From Pseudomonas sp. Au-Pse12 (lineage in GTDB: Bacteria > Pseudomonadota > Gammaproteobacteria > Pseudomonadales > Pseudomonadaceae): a stretch of DNA of 64,000 bases. Positions 1 to 8,873 of the stretch are shown piece by piece. The stretch is from NCBI RefSeq assembly GCF_021341665.1, contig NZ_JAJTTH010000013.1, positions 1-64,000 of the forward strand. Direction: 5' to 3'. A program made the position numbers and the translations under genes. The notes beneath the pieces are model-generated. The model was given only the letters and a program-made list of their open reading frames with translations, was not told the origin of the DNA and made no database searches. The stretch's first letter is position 1. Each line of letters starts with the position of its first letter.

Positions 1-200
1 TCGCCTAGGCGAGGCACCGAGTGGAGGGGCAGTAGCCTTTTGCTTACTTTGGGCTGGGCCGGCATTCCGGCTTTTCCAAAGTGAGTCGCCGTAAGGGCGA
101 AACCGCCAGCGGCCGTGACCGCAGCAACGGATATGTACCCCGTCAAACTCGCCACAAAGGCGAAACCGCCAGCCGCCACACCCGCAGCAACGGATATGTA
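1..200. repeat. Dispersed intergenic repeat with a hairpin and two 63-bp-spaced direct repeats
   Basis: The stretch opens with the palindrome TCGCCTAGGCGA. A hairpin of CTTACTTTGG and CCAAAGTGAG follows, enclosing GCCGG-CATT-CCGGC (about 40-85). Two copies of a roughly 42-bp unit then lie at 96-137 and 159-200, each starting GGCGAAACCGCCAGC and ending GCAGCAACGGATATGTA. This resembles the short repetitive elements scattered through fluorescent Pseudomonas genomes. The reading frame through it is probably not translated. Confidence 0.6.
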
Positions 201-236
201 CACTTCACCCCCAAGCCCCCCCAGAGCCCCCACCCA

Positions 237-1139
237 ATGCCCACCCTGAACTTCAAACAAATCGACGTCTTCAGCTCCACCCCCCTCAAGGGCAACCCCC
301 TGGCCGTAGTGTTCGACGCCGACGATCTGAGCGACGAGCGCATGGCCGCGTTCGCCACCTGGACCAACCTCAGCGAAACCACCTTCCTGCTCAAACCCCG
401 CGACCCCCGCGCCGACTACCGCCTGCGGATCTTCACCACCCTCCAGGAGCTGCCCTTCGCCGGTCACCCGACCCTGGGCAGTTGCCATGCCTGGCTCGAA
501 GCCGGCGGCGTGCCCCAGGGCGAGGAGATCATCCAGGAGTGCGAAGTGGGCCTGGTGCGCATCCGTCGCCAGGGCAATCAGCTGGCTTTTCTCGCGCCGC
601 CGCTGCTCAAGTCCGGCCCGGTGGAGCCCGAGGTGCTGGAGCAGGTGCGCCGTGGTCTGCGTCTGGCGCCCGGGGACATCGTGCAGGCGCAGTGGGTCGA
701 CAACGGCGCCGGCTGGCTGGCGGTGATGCTCGGCGAACGCCAGCAGGTGCTGGATCTGCAACCGGACTACCCGGCGCTGATCGGTCTGGCGGTCGGGGTG
801 ATCGCGCCCTGTGATCCGCAGCGTGATGACAGCGACGCGCAGTTCGAGGTACGGGCCTTTATCGCCGGCGACGGCATGCCCGAAGACCCGGCCACCGGCA
901 GCCTCAATGCCGGCCTCGCCCAGTGGCTGCTGGGCGCCGGGCTGGCACCGGCTCGCTACCGCGTCAGCCAGGGCCTGAGCATGGGCCGGGCAGGGCGGAT
1001 TGACGTAGAACAGATCGGCGATGAAATCTGGGTCGGCGGCACGGCGCGAACCTGCATTGAGGGACACCTGCGGCTTCTCCAAGGCAGTGAGCAAGCGTGC
1101 GGGAATACACCTTCGCCCATTGAACCGAGGCATCCATGA
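237..1139 (+). CDS. PhzF family isomerase/epimerase-like protein
   Basis: This 300-aa protein belongs to the PhzF / diaminopimelate-epimerase-fold family. The N-terminus has the family pattern D-V-F-(x)n-GNPLAVV (residues 10-25). The general acid/base glutamate sits in NLSETTF (E47, equivalent to PhzF E45). FAGHPTLGS and DPATGSLNAGLAQW mark the two pseudo-symmetric halves. ATG 237 is chosen because the upstream frame runs through the dispersed repeat. The substrate is unknown. No other phenazine genes are present, so a phenazine role should not be assumed. Its stop overlaps the next start (ATGA). Confidence 0.85.
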   Translation: MPTLNFKQIDVFSSTPLKGNPLAVVFDADDLSDERMAAFATWTNLSETTFLLKPRDPRADYRLRIFTTLQELPFAGHPTLGSCHAWLEAGGVPQGEEIIQECEVGLVRIRRQGNQLAFLAPPLLKSGPVEPEVLEQVRRGLRLAPGDIVQAQWVDNGAGWLAVMLGERQQVLDLQPDYPALIGLAVGVIAPCDPQRDDSDAQFEVRAFIAGDGMPEDPATGSLNAGLAQWLLGAGLAPARYRVSQGLSMGRAGRIDVEQIGDEIWVGGTARTCIEGHLRLLQGSEQACGNTPSPIEPRHP

Positions 1140-1732
1140 GCGCGCTGGCACCTGGCGATTTTGCATGCGCCGGCACGTACAAGCAGGTACGGCTCCTGTG
1201 CGCTTGGGCCCAGGTTGTGTCCTGGAAGGGGTGGGTGCTGCGGGCAGGCCTGGTGGGTTTGCTGGCGCTTGATCCACTGCTTTGCATTGCACAAACCACG
1301 GCTGTCAAACAACAGCCTGGCCCAGCAACCTTGCCTGGTAAGGCACCGCGCAGCGAATCCGCGGCATCCGCCAGCGTGGCGGCCACGCCAGGGGACAAGG
1401 GCGTGGCGGTGAATGCCACGTGCAACCTGCCGGTCAAGCCGTCAGCCGGCAAAGTCGTGGAGATATATTGGACCCAGGGCCCGGAAAATCGTCGTGTTGT
1501 GGGCCGCGAGGCTGACCATTACGTCGATCTCAACCTGATCGTTCGAACGGTGGGTTACCGGCCTGGCGAGTGCATCGAAGCGACGATTCAGTCCGAAAAT
1601 GCTGCCGATGAAATTGCCGACAGGATCAAGAAAATCGTGCTCAGGGGAAAGGTTGACGAAACCGGCATTGCCTATTTCAAAACGCCTCTGAAGGACTACA
1701 CCCTCAATTTGCAGGGCAGCGAGCCGCCGTAG
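1136..1732 (+). CDS. Hypothetical exported or membrane-anchored protein
   Basis: This 198-aa protein is not recognised. Its start overlaps the stop of the PhzF-like gene by four bases (ATGA), which suggests translational coupling. A hydrophobic stretch at about residues 30-50 (AGLVGLLALDPLLCIAQ) could be a signal peptide or anchor, although the preceding 30 residues make an unusually long n-region. An Ala/Pro/Ser-rich linker follows. A compact C-terminal part of about 110 residues looks folded and predicts mixed beta strands (for example VVEIYWTQGP and YVDLNLIVRTVGY). The true start could be internal. Function unknown. Confidence 0.5.
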   Translation: MSALAPGDFACAGTYKQVRLLCAWAQVVSWKGWVLRAGLVGLLALDPLLCIAQTTAVKQQPGPATLPGKAPRSESAASASVAATPGDKGVAVNATCNLPVKPSAGKVVEIYWTQGPENRRVVGREADHYVDLNLIVRTVGYRPGECIEATIQSENAADEIADRIKKIVLRGKVDETGIAYFKTPLKDYTLNLQGSEPP

Positions 1733-2018
1733 TGTGTACAACCGTGCGGGAGCCAGGAGCTGCTGCAAGCTGCCAACCGCAGGATTTGTCGCACGCAGGC
1801 TGTTCAATGGCTGCTGCCGCTGTTGCGTCAGATGGTCGCAGGCTGGCCGCGTCGAGTGGCCGACACCCCCTGGATCGCGGGGCCTGGAGGGCATTGTTAC
1901 GGCTTCGGCAAGACTTTCTTGAGCCGTGCGGGTTTGTACCACGGCGGCTCCGGGCATAAGCTTTCAGCCTTTTTTCGCCATCGCTCGTGTTGTCTCGCGC
2001 TCAGCCTTAGGAAAAATC
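1733..2018. other. Intergenic region upstream of hemB
   Basis: About 290 bases hold no convincing gene. The short frames here lack ribosome sites and recognisable composition. The last 30 bases carry the hemB ribosome binding region (AGGAAAAATC before the ATG). I see no clear promoter or operator. Confidence 0.5.
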
Positions 2019-2993
2019 ATGTCCAGCCAGTTCCCAGAAGCCCGTCCGCGTCGCCTGCGTCGTTCCGAACAACTGCGCAGCCTGTTCCAGGAAACCGAAT
2101 TCACCCTCAATGACCTGGTGCTGCCGATTTTCGTCGAGGAGGAAATCGACGATTTCGTGCCGATCAAGAGCATGCCCGGGGTGATGCGCATTCCCGAATC
2201 CAAGCTGGCCGGCGAGATCGAGCGTTACGCCCGCGCCGGGATCAAGTCGGTGATGACCTTCGGTGTGTCTCACCACCTGGACTGCGATGGCAGCGATACC
2301 TGGAAGGAAAACGGCCTGGTGTCGCGCATGTCGCGCATCGCCAAGGACGCCGTGCCGGAAATGATCGTGATGTCCGACACCTGCTTCTGCGAATACACCG
2401 AGCACGGCCACTGCGGCGTGATGCACGGCCATGAAGTGGACAACGACCAGACCCTGATCAACCTCGGCAAGCAGGCGGTGGCCGCGGCCCGTGCCGGCGC
2501 CGACGTGATTGCGCCGTCGGCAGCCATGGACGGTCAGGTCCAGGCCATCCGCCGCGCCCTGGACGCCGCCGGTTTCACCCAGACGCCGATCATGGCCTAT
2601 TCCACCAAGTTCGCTTCGGCGCTCTACGGTCCGTTCCGCGAGGCCGGTGGCAGTGCGCTCAAGGGCGACCGCAAGAGCTACCAGATGAACCCGATGAACC
2701 GCCGCGAAGCGGTGCGCGAGTCCTTGCTGGATGAGCAGGAAGGCGCCGACTCGCTGATGGTCAAGCCCGCCGGGGCCTACCTGGACATCATCCGCGACAT
2801 CCGCGAGGCCTCGCGCCTGCCGGTGGCGGCGTACCAGGTCAGCGGTGAGTACGCGATGATCAAGTTCGGCGCCCAGGCCGGGGCCATCGACGAGCAGCGG
2901 GTGGTGCGTGAAAGCCTGGGTTCGATCAAGCGCGCCGGCGCCGACTTGATCTTCACCTACTTCGCCATGGACCTGGCCCTGGCCGGGATCTGA
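2019..2993 (+). CDS. hemB: Delta-aminolevulinic acid dehydratase (porphobilinogen synthase), zinc-type
   Basis: This 324-aa enzyme condenses two 5-aminolevulinate molecules to porphobilinogen in tetrapyrrole synthesis. The Schiff-base lysines are K197 (YSTKFAS) and K249 (MVKPAGAY). The metal loop reads DTCFCEYTEHGHCG, with cysteines 122, 124 and 132 in the positions of the catalytic zinc ligands of E. coli and animal enzymes. The well-studied P. aeruginosa HemB lacks these cysteines and uses magnesium, so this is probably a second, zinc-dependent paralogue. ATG 2019 has AGGAAAA upstream, and the longer open frame has no support. The gene appears monocistronic and is followed by a strong hairpin. 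Confidence 0.93.
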   Translation: MSSQFPEARPRRLRRSEQLRSLFQETEFTLNDLVLPIFVEEEIDDFVPIKSMPGVMRIPESKLAGEIERYARAGIKSVMTFGVSHHLDCDGSDTWKENGLVSRMSRIAKDAVPEMIVMSDTCFCEYTEHGHCGVMHGHEVDNDQTLINLGKQAVAAARAGADVIAPSAAMDGQVQAIRRALDAAGFTQTPIMAYSTKFASALYGPFREAGGSALKGDRKSYQMNPMNRREAVRESLLDEQEGADSLMVKPAGAYLDIIRDIREASRLPVAAYQVSGEYAMIKFGAQAGAIDEQRVVRESLGSIKRAGADLIFTYFAMDLALAGI

Positions 2994-3018
2994 TCCCGCA
3001 CCGGGCCAAACCGTCCCT

Positions 3019-3044
3019 CCACGAACGCCGCCCGGCGTTCGTGG
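3019..3044 (+). terminator. Strong hairpin after hemB, terminator-like
   Basis: CCACGAACGCCG (3019-3030) and CGGCGTTCGTGG (3033-3044) form a perfect 12-bp stem. No U-run follows, so it may be a 3' stabiliser or a REP-like palindrome rather than a full intrinsic terminator. Confidence 0.45.
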
Positions 3045-3074
3045 CTATTGCCAAGACTTCCGCCTCTACATGAC

Positions 3075-3093
3075 AATGCGATTCATTATCAAA
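3075..3093. promoter_or_regulatory. Putative Fur box upstream of the fecI-like sigma gene
   Basis: The 19 bases read AATGCGATTCATTATCAAA and share ATG...A-TCATTATC with the Fur consensus. The site lies about 20-35 bases upstream of the sigma-factor start, as usual for iron-starvation sigma genes. Binding is inferred. Confidence 0.55.
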
Positions 3094-3110
3094 TATGAAT
3101 CCCTACTGTC

Positions 3111-3632
3111 ATGCCCGCCGACGACTTATCCCTGCGCTGCGCCGTCACCGATCTCTACACCCATCACCATGGTTGGTTGCAGGGCTGGCTGCGCCAGCGC
3201 CTGGGCAATGGCTTCGATGCCGCCGACCTGGCCCAGGACACCTTCGTGCGGGTGCTCAAGGCCCGCAACGCACTGGACATCCGTGAGCCGCGGCCCTACC
3301 TGTCGCGCATTGCCCGGGGCCTGCTGATCGATCTGTTTCGCCGCCGTTCCTTGGAGCAGGCCTACCTCGAAGCCCTGGCCCAGGTGCCCGAGGGCGAGCA
3401 CCCGTCGCCGGAGGAGCAGAGCGTATTGTTCCAGGCGTTGATGGAAATCGATCGGCTGCTGGATGGCCTGGGGGCCAAGGTCAAGCAGGCCTTCCTGCTG
3501 TCCCAGTGCGACGGCCTGACCTACGAGCAGATCGCCGAGCACTTGCAGATTTCCGTGCGCAGCGTGAGCAACTACATGGCCAAGGCCATGGAGCATTGCT
3601 GCCTGATGCAGATGCGGATGCAGCTGTCATGA
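3111..3632 (+). CDS. FecI-like extracytoplasmic-function sigma factor
   Basis: This 173-aa protein is the size of iron-starvation ECF sigma factors. Region 2 covers about residues 10-75 (DAADLAQDTFVRVLKA, with PRPYLSRIARGLLIDLFRRR as the 2.3/2.4 part). Region 4 covers about 115-165 (LTYEQIAEHLQISVRSVSNYM, a helix-turn-helix). Such factors direct RNA polymerase to the promoter of a cognate TonB-dependent receptor when its ferric-siderophore is present. The gene overlaps the following fecR-like gene by ATGA, and the receptor lies next downstream. A Fur-like site precedes it, so iron repression is likely. Confidence 0.9.
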   Translation: MPADDLSLRCAVTDLYTHHHGWLQGWLRQRLGNGFDAADLAQDTFVRVLKARNALDIREPRPYLSRIARGLLIDLFRRRSLEQAYLEALAQVPEGEHPSPEEQSVLFQALMEIDRLLDGLGAKVKQAFLLSQCDGLTYEQIAEHLQISVRSVSNYMAKAMEHCCLMQMRMQLS

Positions 3633-4600
3633 GCTTTGCCGGCCTGCAACTGAGCGTCGGCGAGCGCCAGGCCATCAGCGGCGCGGCGCGCTGGTACGCG
3701 CAATTGCGTTCCGGCAGTGCCAGCGAGCAGGAGCAGGCGGCCTGGCGCGAGTGGCTGGCCGCCGACCCCTTGCACCGCCAGGCCTGGGAGCGCATGCAGC
3801 AGTTGGGCGAGCAGATGTCGGCGCTGCCCGGCGGCCTGGCCGGCTCGACCTTGCGCGGGGCCGGGCGCTCGCGTCGCGAGCTGATGCGCAACCTGGTGGT
3901 GCTGGCCTCGGCCGGTTCCCTGGGCTGGCTGGGCTGGCGCAGCGACAGCGCGCAGCAGTTGCTGGCGGATTATCGGACCCAGGTCGGCGAGCGCCGACAA
4001 GTGCGCCTGGCAGATGGCAGTTCGCTGCTGCTCAATACCAACACCTCGATCAACGTGCAGTTCGACGGCCAGCAGCGCAAGGTCCAGCTGCTATGGGGCG
4101 AGATGCTGGTCAGCACCGCGGCCGACCCGCTGCAGCGGCCGTTTCGGGTCCTCACCCGGCACGCCGAGGTGCTGGCCCTGGGCACGCGCTTCGTGCTGCG
4201 CAGCGACGAGCGTGAAGAGCAGGTGGCGGTGCTGGAGCACGCGGTGCAGGTCAGCCTGGGTGAAGGCCGCGCGCCGCGCCGGGTCGAGGCCGGCCAGCAA
4301 CTGGCGTTCAGCGGCCGGGGCTTTGCCGCGCTGCGGCCCAACGATGCTTCGGTGGGCGCCTGGCGCCAGGGCAGCATCATCGCCATCGACCGGCCCCTGG
4401 GGGAATTGCTCGCCGACCTGTCGCGCTACCGCCGCGGGGTTGTGCAGTGCGATCCGCGAATCGCCGGGCTGAAGATCTCCGGGGCTTTCCCCATCGACGA
4501 CACCGACCGCGCCCTGGCGGCGCTGGAAAGCGGCTTCTCGCTGCAGATCAAGCGCTATACCCGTTACTGGGTGCGGATCTCCGACAGCCGCCTGAGCTGA
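3629..4600 (+). CDS. FecR-like anti-sigma / sigma regulator
   Basis: This 323-aa protein couples the outer-membrane receptor to the ECF sigma factor across the inner membrane. It has an N-terminal cytoplasmic DUF4880 part (about 10-55, with ARWYAQLRSG and WREWLAADPLHRQAWERM). A single membrane segment follows at about 88-105 (LVVLASAGSLGWLGW), then a periplasmic FecR domain (about 110-205, with RQVRLADGSSLLLNTNTSI). The end is a secretin/TonB-like part. Translation is coupled to the sigma gene through ATGA. ATG 3629 is chosen because upstream codons in this frame lie inside the sigma gene. Confidence 0.9.
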   Translation: MSFAGLQLSVGERQAISGAARWYAQLRSGSASEQEQAAWREWLAADPLHRQAWERMQQLGEQMSALPGGLAGSTLRGAGRSRRELMRNLVVLASAGSLGWLGWRSDSAQQLLADYRTQVGERRQVRLADGSSLLLNTNTSINVQFDGQQRKVQLLWGEMLVSTAADPLQRPFRVLTRHAEVLALGTRFVLRSDEREEQVAVLEHAVQVSLGEGRAPRRVEAGQQLAFSGRGFAALRPNDASVGAWRQGSIIAIDRPLGELLADLSRYRRGVVQCDPRIAGLKISGAFPIDDTDRALAALESGFSLQIKRYTRYWVRISDSRLS

Positions 4601-4697
4601 AGCATCGGAAAAAATTTTCGTGATCCTTGCAGGTTTGCCAACCCTGGTCCGGCTTATCCCCCAGTGGATTCATTTTCGTTAGCGGGGAAGGCAAAGC

Positions 4698-7172
4698 ATG
4701 TCTGATGTTCACAAGTCGACGTTGGCCCGGGCGATCAAGCTCGGGCTCTGGGGTGCACTGGCGGTTTACGGGGCGACGCTGTTGCCGTTGACCGCGATGG
4801 CGGCCAGCGAGCAGAGCGCAGTGCGCCGCTTCGACATTGCCCCAGGGGATCTGACCGAGGTGCTGAGCCGTTACGCCAGCGCTGCCGGCGCGGCGATTTC
4901 CTTCGATGCGCGGCAGACCGCCGGCCGGCGTTCGGCCGGGCTCAAGGGTGAATACGGGGTGCAGGAAGGCTTTGCGCGGATTCTCGCCGGCAGCGGCTGG
5001 CAGGCCGAACCCCAGAGCAACGGCAGCTACGTGCTGCGCCCGGTACCCCAGGGCAGTGGCGCCCTGGAGCTGGGTACTACCCAGGTGCAGGCCCAGGAGC
5101 TGGGCGCCACCACCGAGTATTCCGGTTCCTACACCACGGGTGCAGTGACCATCGGCAAGGGCCAGCATTCGCTCAAGGAAACCCCGCAGTCGGTGACGGT
5201 GATCACCCGCAAGATGCTCGATGACCAGAACCTCAACACCATCGACCAGGTGATGGAGAAGACCCCGGGCATCACCCTTTACGACTCGCCCATGGGCGGC
5301 AAGTATTTCTATTCCCGGGGCTTTCGCATGACCGGCCAGTACCAGTACGACGGCGTGCCCCTGGACATGGGCAGCAGCTACGTACAGGCCGACAGCTTCA
5401 GCAGCGACATGGCTTTCTACGACCGGGTGGAAATCCTGCGCGGCGCCGCCGGCATGCTCAAGGGCGCGGGCGGTACCGCCGGCTCGGTGAACTTCGTGCG
5501 CAAGCGCGGCCAGGCCACGCCCCACACCGAGCTGACGATGTCCGCCGGCAGCTGGGACAACTACCGGGCCCAGGTGGACACTGGCGGGCCGTTGAACGAT
5601 GCCGGCACCGTCCGTGGCCGGGCGGTGGTCACCCAGCAGACCCGGCAGTATTTCTACGACCTGGGCGAGCGCAAGGATCAGGTCTACTACGGCGCGCTGG
5701 ATATCGACCTCAGTGACGCCACCACCCTGGGCCTGGGCATGGCCTATGAAGACGTCGACTCGCGCCCGTGCTGGGGCGGCCTGCCGCGCTACAGCGACGG
5801 CAGCGACCTCAAGCTCGGTCGTTCCACCTGCCTGAACACTGCCTGGAACAACTCGCGCAGCAAGCGCGCGACCTATTTCGCCGACCTCAGGCAGCAACTC
5901 AACGACGACTGGGCGCTGAAGGTGGCCGGGGTCTACAGCCGCAACACCCAGGACATCGAGTACGCCTTCCCCAGTGGCGCGGTGCCGGTGGGGGCCAACC
6001 GTTCCAGCACCCTGATGCTGGGCAGCATCTTTGACTACGACCAGGTGGACTACGGCTTCGACGCCTATGTCGACGGCCGCTTCCAGGCCTTTGGCCGGGA
6101 GCACGAACTGGTCGTCGGCGCCAACGCCAGCCGTTCGATCAAGGACGATTTCTACGCCGTGGCTGGCCTGCCACAGCGGCAGAATGTGCTGGACCCCAAC
6201 CACCACATCCCCAAGCCCGATGACAGCTACTACGAGAGCCGCTCCACCCGCGGTGGCCCCTCTGATCTGCGAATTCAGCAGCAAGGGCTGTATTCCACCC
6301 TGCGCCTGAAACTGGCCGACCCGCTGACCCTGGTCATGGGCAGCCGGGTCAGCTGGTACAAGTCGCAGAACGATGCCGTGTCCTACTGGCTGGATACCCG
6401 CACGCCCAGCAGCGCCAGTTCCAAGGAAACCGGCGAGGTCACGCCTTTCGCCGGGGTGCTGTACGACCTCAACGACAACCTCACGGCCTATGCCAGCTAC
6501 TCCAGCATCTTCACCCCCCAGGGCAGCTATCGCACCCTGGACGGCGCCTCCCTCAAGCCGCTGGTGGGCAAGAGCTACGAAGTGGGGGTCAAGGGCGAGT
6601 GGTTTGACGGTCGCCTGAACAGCGCCTTCAGCCTGTTCCGTACTGTCCAGGAGGATGCGCAGCAGGACGATCCGGCCTGCCCGGACAGCACCTGTTCGCT
6701 GAACTCGGGCAAGGTCCGTGCCCAGGGCTTTGAAGCCGAACTCAGCGGTGAGGTGATCGAACGCCTGCAAGTGCTGGCCGGCTACACCTACACCCAGACC
6801 AAGACCCTGGAGGACGCCGACAGCAGCAAGGACGGCCAGTCGTTCAATTCCTACGTGCCGCGGCACCTGCTGCGGGTGTGGGGCGATTACCAACTGGGCG
6901 GTGCCCTGGAACGCTTCACCGTGGGCGCCGGGGTCAACGCGCAAAGCGACAACTATCGGGTCTCGCCCACCAGCGGCAAGCACATCAGCCAGGCCGGCTA
7001 TGCGATCTGGAACGGGCGCATCGGCTATCGCATCGACGACACCTGGTCCCTGGCGCTGAACGGCAACAACCTGTTGGACAAGCGCTACTACACCACCATC
7101 GGCACCGAAGGCTTCGGCAACTTCTACGGCGACCCGCGCAACTTCACCCTGTCGGTCAAGGCCGACTTCTAA
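4698..7172 (+). CDS. TonB-dependent ferric-siderophore receptor with signalling domain
   Basis: This 824-aa outer-membrane transducer has a signal peptide of about 36 residues. An N-terminal STN signalling domain follows (about 45-115, FDIAPGDLTEVLSRYASAAG). The plug spans about 160-280 (ETPQSVTVITRKMLDDQ, and a YSRGF motif). A 22-strand barrel ends in the terminal phenylalanine (FTLSVKADF) used for barrel insertion. The STN domain and the upstream FecI/FecR-like genes show that it regulates its own synthesis. The sequence is of the FpvA/FhuE-like class, but the ligand cannot be read from the sequence. A ribosome site (GGGGAAGG) precedes ATG 4698. Confidence 0.92.
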   Translation: MSDVHKSTLARAIKLGLWGALAVYGATLLPLTAMAASEQSAVRRFDIAPGDLTEVLSRYASAAGAAISFDARQTAGRRSAGLKGEYGVQEGFARILAGSGWQAEPQSNGSYVLRPVPQGSGALELGTTQVQAQELGATTEYSGSYTTGAVTIGKGQHSLKETPQSVTVITRKMLDDQNLNTIDQVMEKTPGITLYDSPMGGKYFYSRGFRMTGQYQYDGVPLDMGSSYVQADSFSSDMAFYDRVEILRGAAGMLKGAGGTAGSVNFVRKRGQATPHTELTMSAGSWDNYRAQVDTGGPLNDAGTVRGRAVVTQQTRQYFYDLGERKDQVYYGALDIDLSDATTLGLGMAYEDVDSRPCWGGLPRYSDGSDLKLGRSTCLNTAWNNSRSKRATYFADLRQQLNDDWALKVAGVYSRNTQDIEYAFPSGAVPVGANRSSTLMLGSIFDYDQVDYGFDAYVDGRFQAFGREHELVVGANASRSIKDDFYAVAGLPQRQNVLDPNHHIPKPDDSYYESRSTRGGPSDLRIQQQGLYSTLRLKLADPLTLVMGSRVSWYKSQNDAVSYWLDTRTPSSASSKETGEVTPFAGVLYDLNDNLTAYASYSSIFTPQGSYRTLDGASLKPLVGKSYEVGVKGEWFDGRLNSAFSLFRTVQEDAQQDDPACPDSTCSLNSGKVRAQGFEAELSGEVIERLQVLAGYTYTQTKTLEDADSSKDGQSFNSYVPRHLLRVWGDYQLGGALERFTVGAGVNAQSDNYRVSPTSGKHISQAGYAIWNGRIGYRIDDTWSLALNGNNLLDKRYYTTIGTEGFGNFYGDPRNFTLSVKADF

Positions 7173-7265
7173 GGCCCGGCGGCGGCCGCGCGGGCTCTCT
7201 GTGCGGTCGCTTCAGGTCCGCGGCGGCTCGCCGTCAAGCCGTTCGCCCAGCGCTGTGCGCAGATT

Positions 7266-8810
7266 TCACCGGGGCTTGAAGGACGCGTTCTGCGGGGCAA
7301 TCTCGCGTTCGCGGAAGTAGCGTTCCAGTACTCGCGGGTCGGCCGAGCGTTCGGCCAGGGCCACGTAGGTGTCCGGGCGCAGCAGGTAGAAGGCGTTGCG
7401 CGCCAGCCCGGCCGCGGCGTGGGCCGGGCGCCAGTCGAAGAGCCGCAACGGCACCCGGTGCGCTGTGCACCAGTCGCGCAGGGCATCGCTGGTGACCCCG
7501 TAGACATGCACCTGCCAGCCCAGGTGATCGAGGCTGTCGAAGTTGTCGTGCTCGCCGTCCTGCACCCAGGGTAGGCGATCGCCGCCGTGCACCGGTCCGA
7601 CGCTGCCGGCGCTCAGGGGCATGCCCCGGTAGTTGAGGGTGATCTGCGACACGGTGCGAAAGAGAAATTCCCGGGCGCTCTCAAAGGCCGCGATCTTCGG
7701 CAGCAGCAGCGGTGCCAGCCGGGTGCGCGCCAGGTAGGCGACCGGGCCATCGGCGGTGGCGAAACTGAACACCCGGTCGGTGGTGGCCACCAGGCGCCGG
7801 GCAAACTCCATGCGTTCGATCTCGTAGCTGTCCAGCAGGCTTTCGGCGCTGCTGCCGCTGAGCACCGCCGCCAGTTTCCAGGCCAGGTTGATGGCGTCGC
7901 CGATCCCGGTGTTCATGCCCTGGCCGCCGGCCGGGCTGTGCACATGGGCGGCGTCGCCCAGCAGGAACACCCGGCCGCAGTGAAACTGCTCGGCCACCCG
8001 GTGATGCACCTTGTAGGTGGAGAACCAGTTGACCTGGCTCACCTCGACTTTTAGCTGGCGCATGGCGCGCTGGCTGACGTCTTCGAAGCGCAGATGCTCC
8101 GGGTGCTCGGCACGCTCGTCGCGTACCGTGCCGATCAGCCGCGCGCGGCCGCTGTGGGCCAGGGGAAACACCGCGAGAAAGTCGGCGTCGTCCAGGTCCA
8201 CGTGCAACTGGCCGTCCATGCTCGGGCCGCTGGCCTCGACATCGGCGACATAGAACACCTGCTGGTAGGTGCCGCCGGGAAAGCCGGTGCCCAGGGTCTT
8301 GCGCACCGTGGAGCGGGCGCCGTCGCAGCCGGCCAGGTAGAAGGCCTGGCAGTGTTCTTCGCGGCCGTCGGGGCCGCGCAGGCGGGCGTTGATCAGGTGA
8401 CCGTGGTCGGTGAAGGCCAGCAGTTCGGTGTTGCGTTCGACCTCCACCCCCTGCAGCGCCAGGCGCTCGATCAGCAGTTGCTCGTGTTCGTCCTGGGGGA
8501 AGATCTGCAGGAAGGGGTAGGGCGTCAGGTCTTCGCCGATGGCGTTGAACGGCAGCTGGGCCGCGCGCTCGCCCTTGACCCAGAGGTTCACCGCCGGCAC
8601 ATGGTGGCCGCGCTCGACGATGGCCTGCGTCAGGCCCAGCTGGCGGTACAGCTCAAGGGTCCGTGCCTGCACCGCCAGGGCCCGGGAGGTCGTGCCCGGG
8701 CCCGGGGTCTTGTCGATGATCCGCACTTTGACCCCTTGCTGGCGCAACCAGAGCGCCAGGACCAGGCCGGTGGGGCCGGCGCCGATGATCAGTACGTCGC
8801 TGCAGTTCAT
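7266..8810 (-). CDS. FAD-dependent aromatic hydroxylase-like monooxygenase
   Basis: This 514-aa protein belongs to the PheA/TfdB/UbiH-type single-component flavin monooxygenases. It has the Rossmann GAGPTG at 10-15, the DG motif GCDGARSTVR at 161-170 and the GD motif GDAAHVHSPAGGQGMN at 285-300. A thioredoxin-like C-terminal part follows. Such enzymes hydroxylate aromatic rings with NAD(P)H and O2. It is convergent with the TonB receptor and lies 63 bases downstream of a LysE-type exporter on the same strand, so the two may be cotranscribed. The substrate is unknown. Confidence 0.88.
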   Translation of the reverse strand: MNCSDVLIIGAGPTGLVLALWLRQQGVKVRIIDKTPGPGTTSRALAVQARTLELYRQLGLTQAIVERGHHVPAVNLWVKGERAAQLPFNAIGEDLTPYPFLQIFPQDEHEQLLIERLALQGVEVERNTELLAFTDHGHLINARLRGPDGREEHCQAFYLAGCDGARSTVRKTLGTGFPGGTYQQVFYVADVEASGPSMDGQLHVDLDDADFLAVFPLAHSGRARLIGTVRDERAEHPEHLRFEDVSQRAMRQLKVEVSQVNWFSTYKVHHRVAEQFHCGRVFLLGDAAHVHSPAGGQGMNTGIGDAINLAWKLAAVLSGSSAESLLDSYEIERMEFARRLVATTDRVFSFATADGPVAYLARTRLAPLLLPKIAAFESAREFLFRTVSQITLNYRGMPLSAGSVGPVHGGDRLPWVQDGEHDNFDSLDHLGWQVHVYGVTSDALRDWCTAHRVPLRLFDWRPAHAAAGLARNAFYLLRPDTYVALAERSADPRVLERYFREREIAPQNASFKPR

Positions 8811-8873
8811 GGGGTTGCCCTCGGTAAGCGATCAAGGTCATGCATCTGACTGCAGGCGGCGCCCGCCGCGGAG

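Noticed and set aside
237..1139. Phenazine biosynthesis locus
   Set aside because: Only a PhzF-family member is present. Family members are widespread and no phzA-E, G or S/M genes are nearby.
1926..2018. Extended HemB N-terminus
   Set aside because: HemB homology and a ribosome site support ATG 2019. The preceding 31 codons have no family match.
4548..6983. An 811-aa minus-strand frame across the TonB receptor gene
   Set aside because: It is the antisense shadow of a GC-rich gene; the plus strand has clear receptor homology and a ribosome site.
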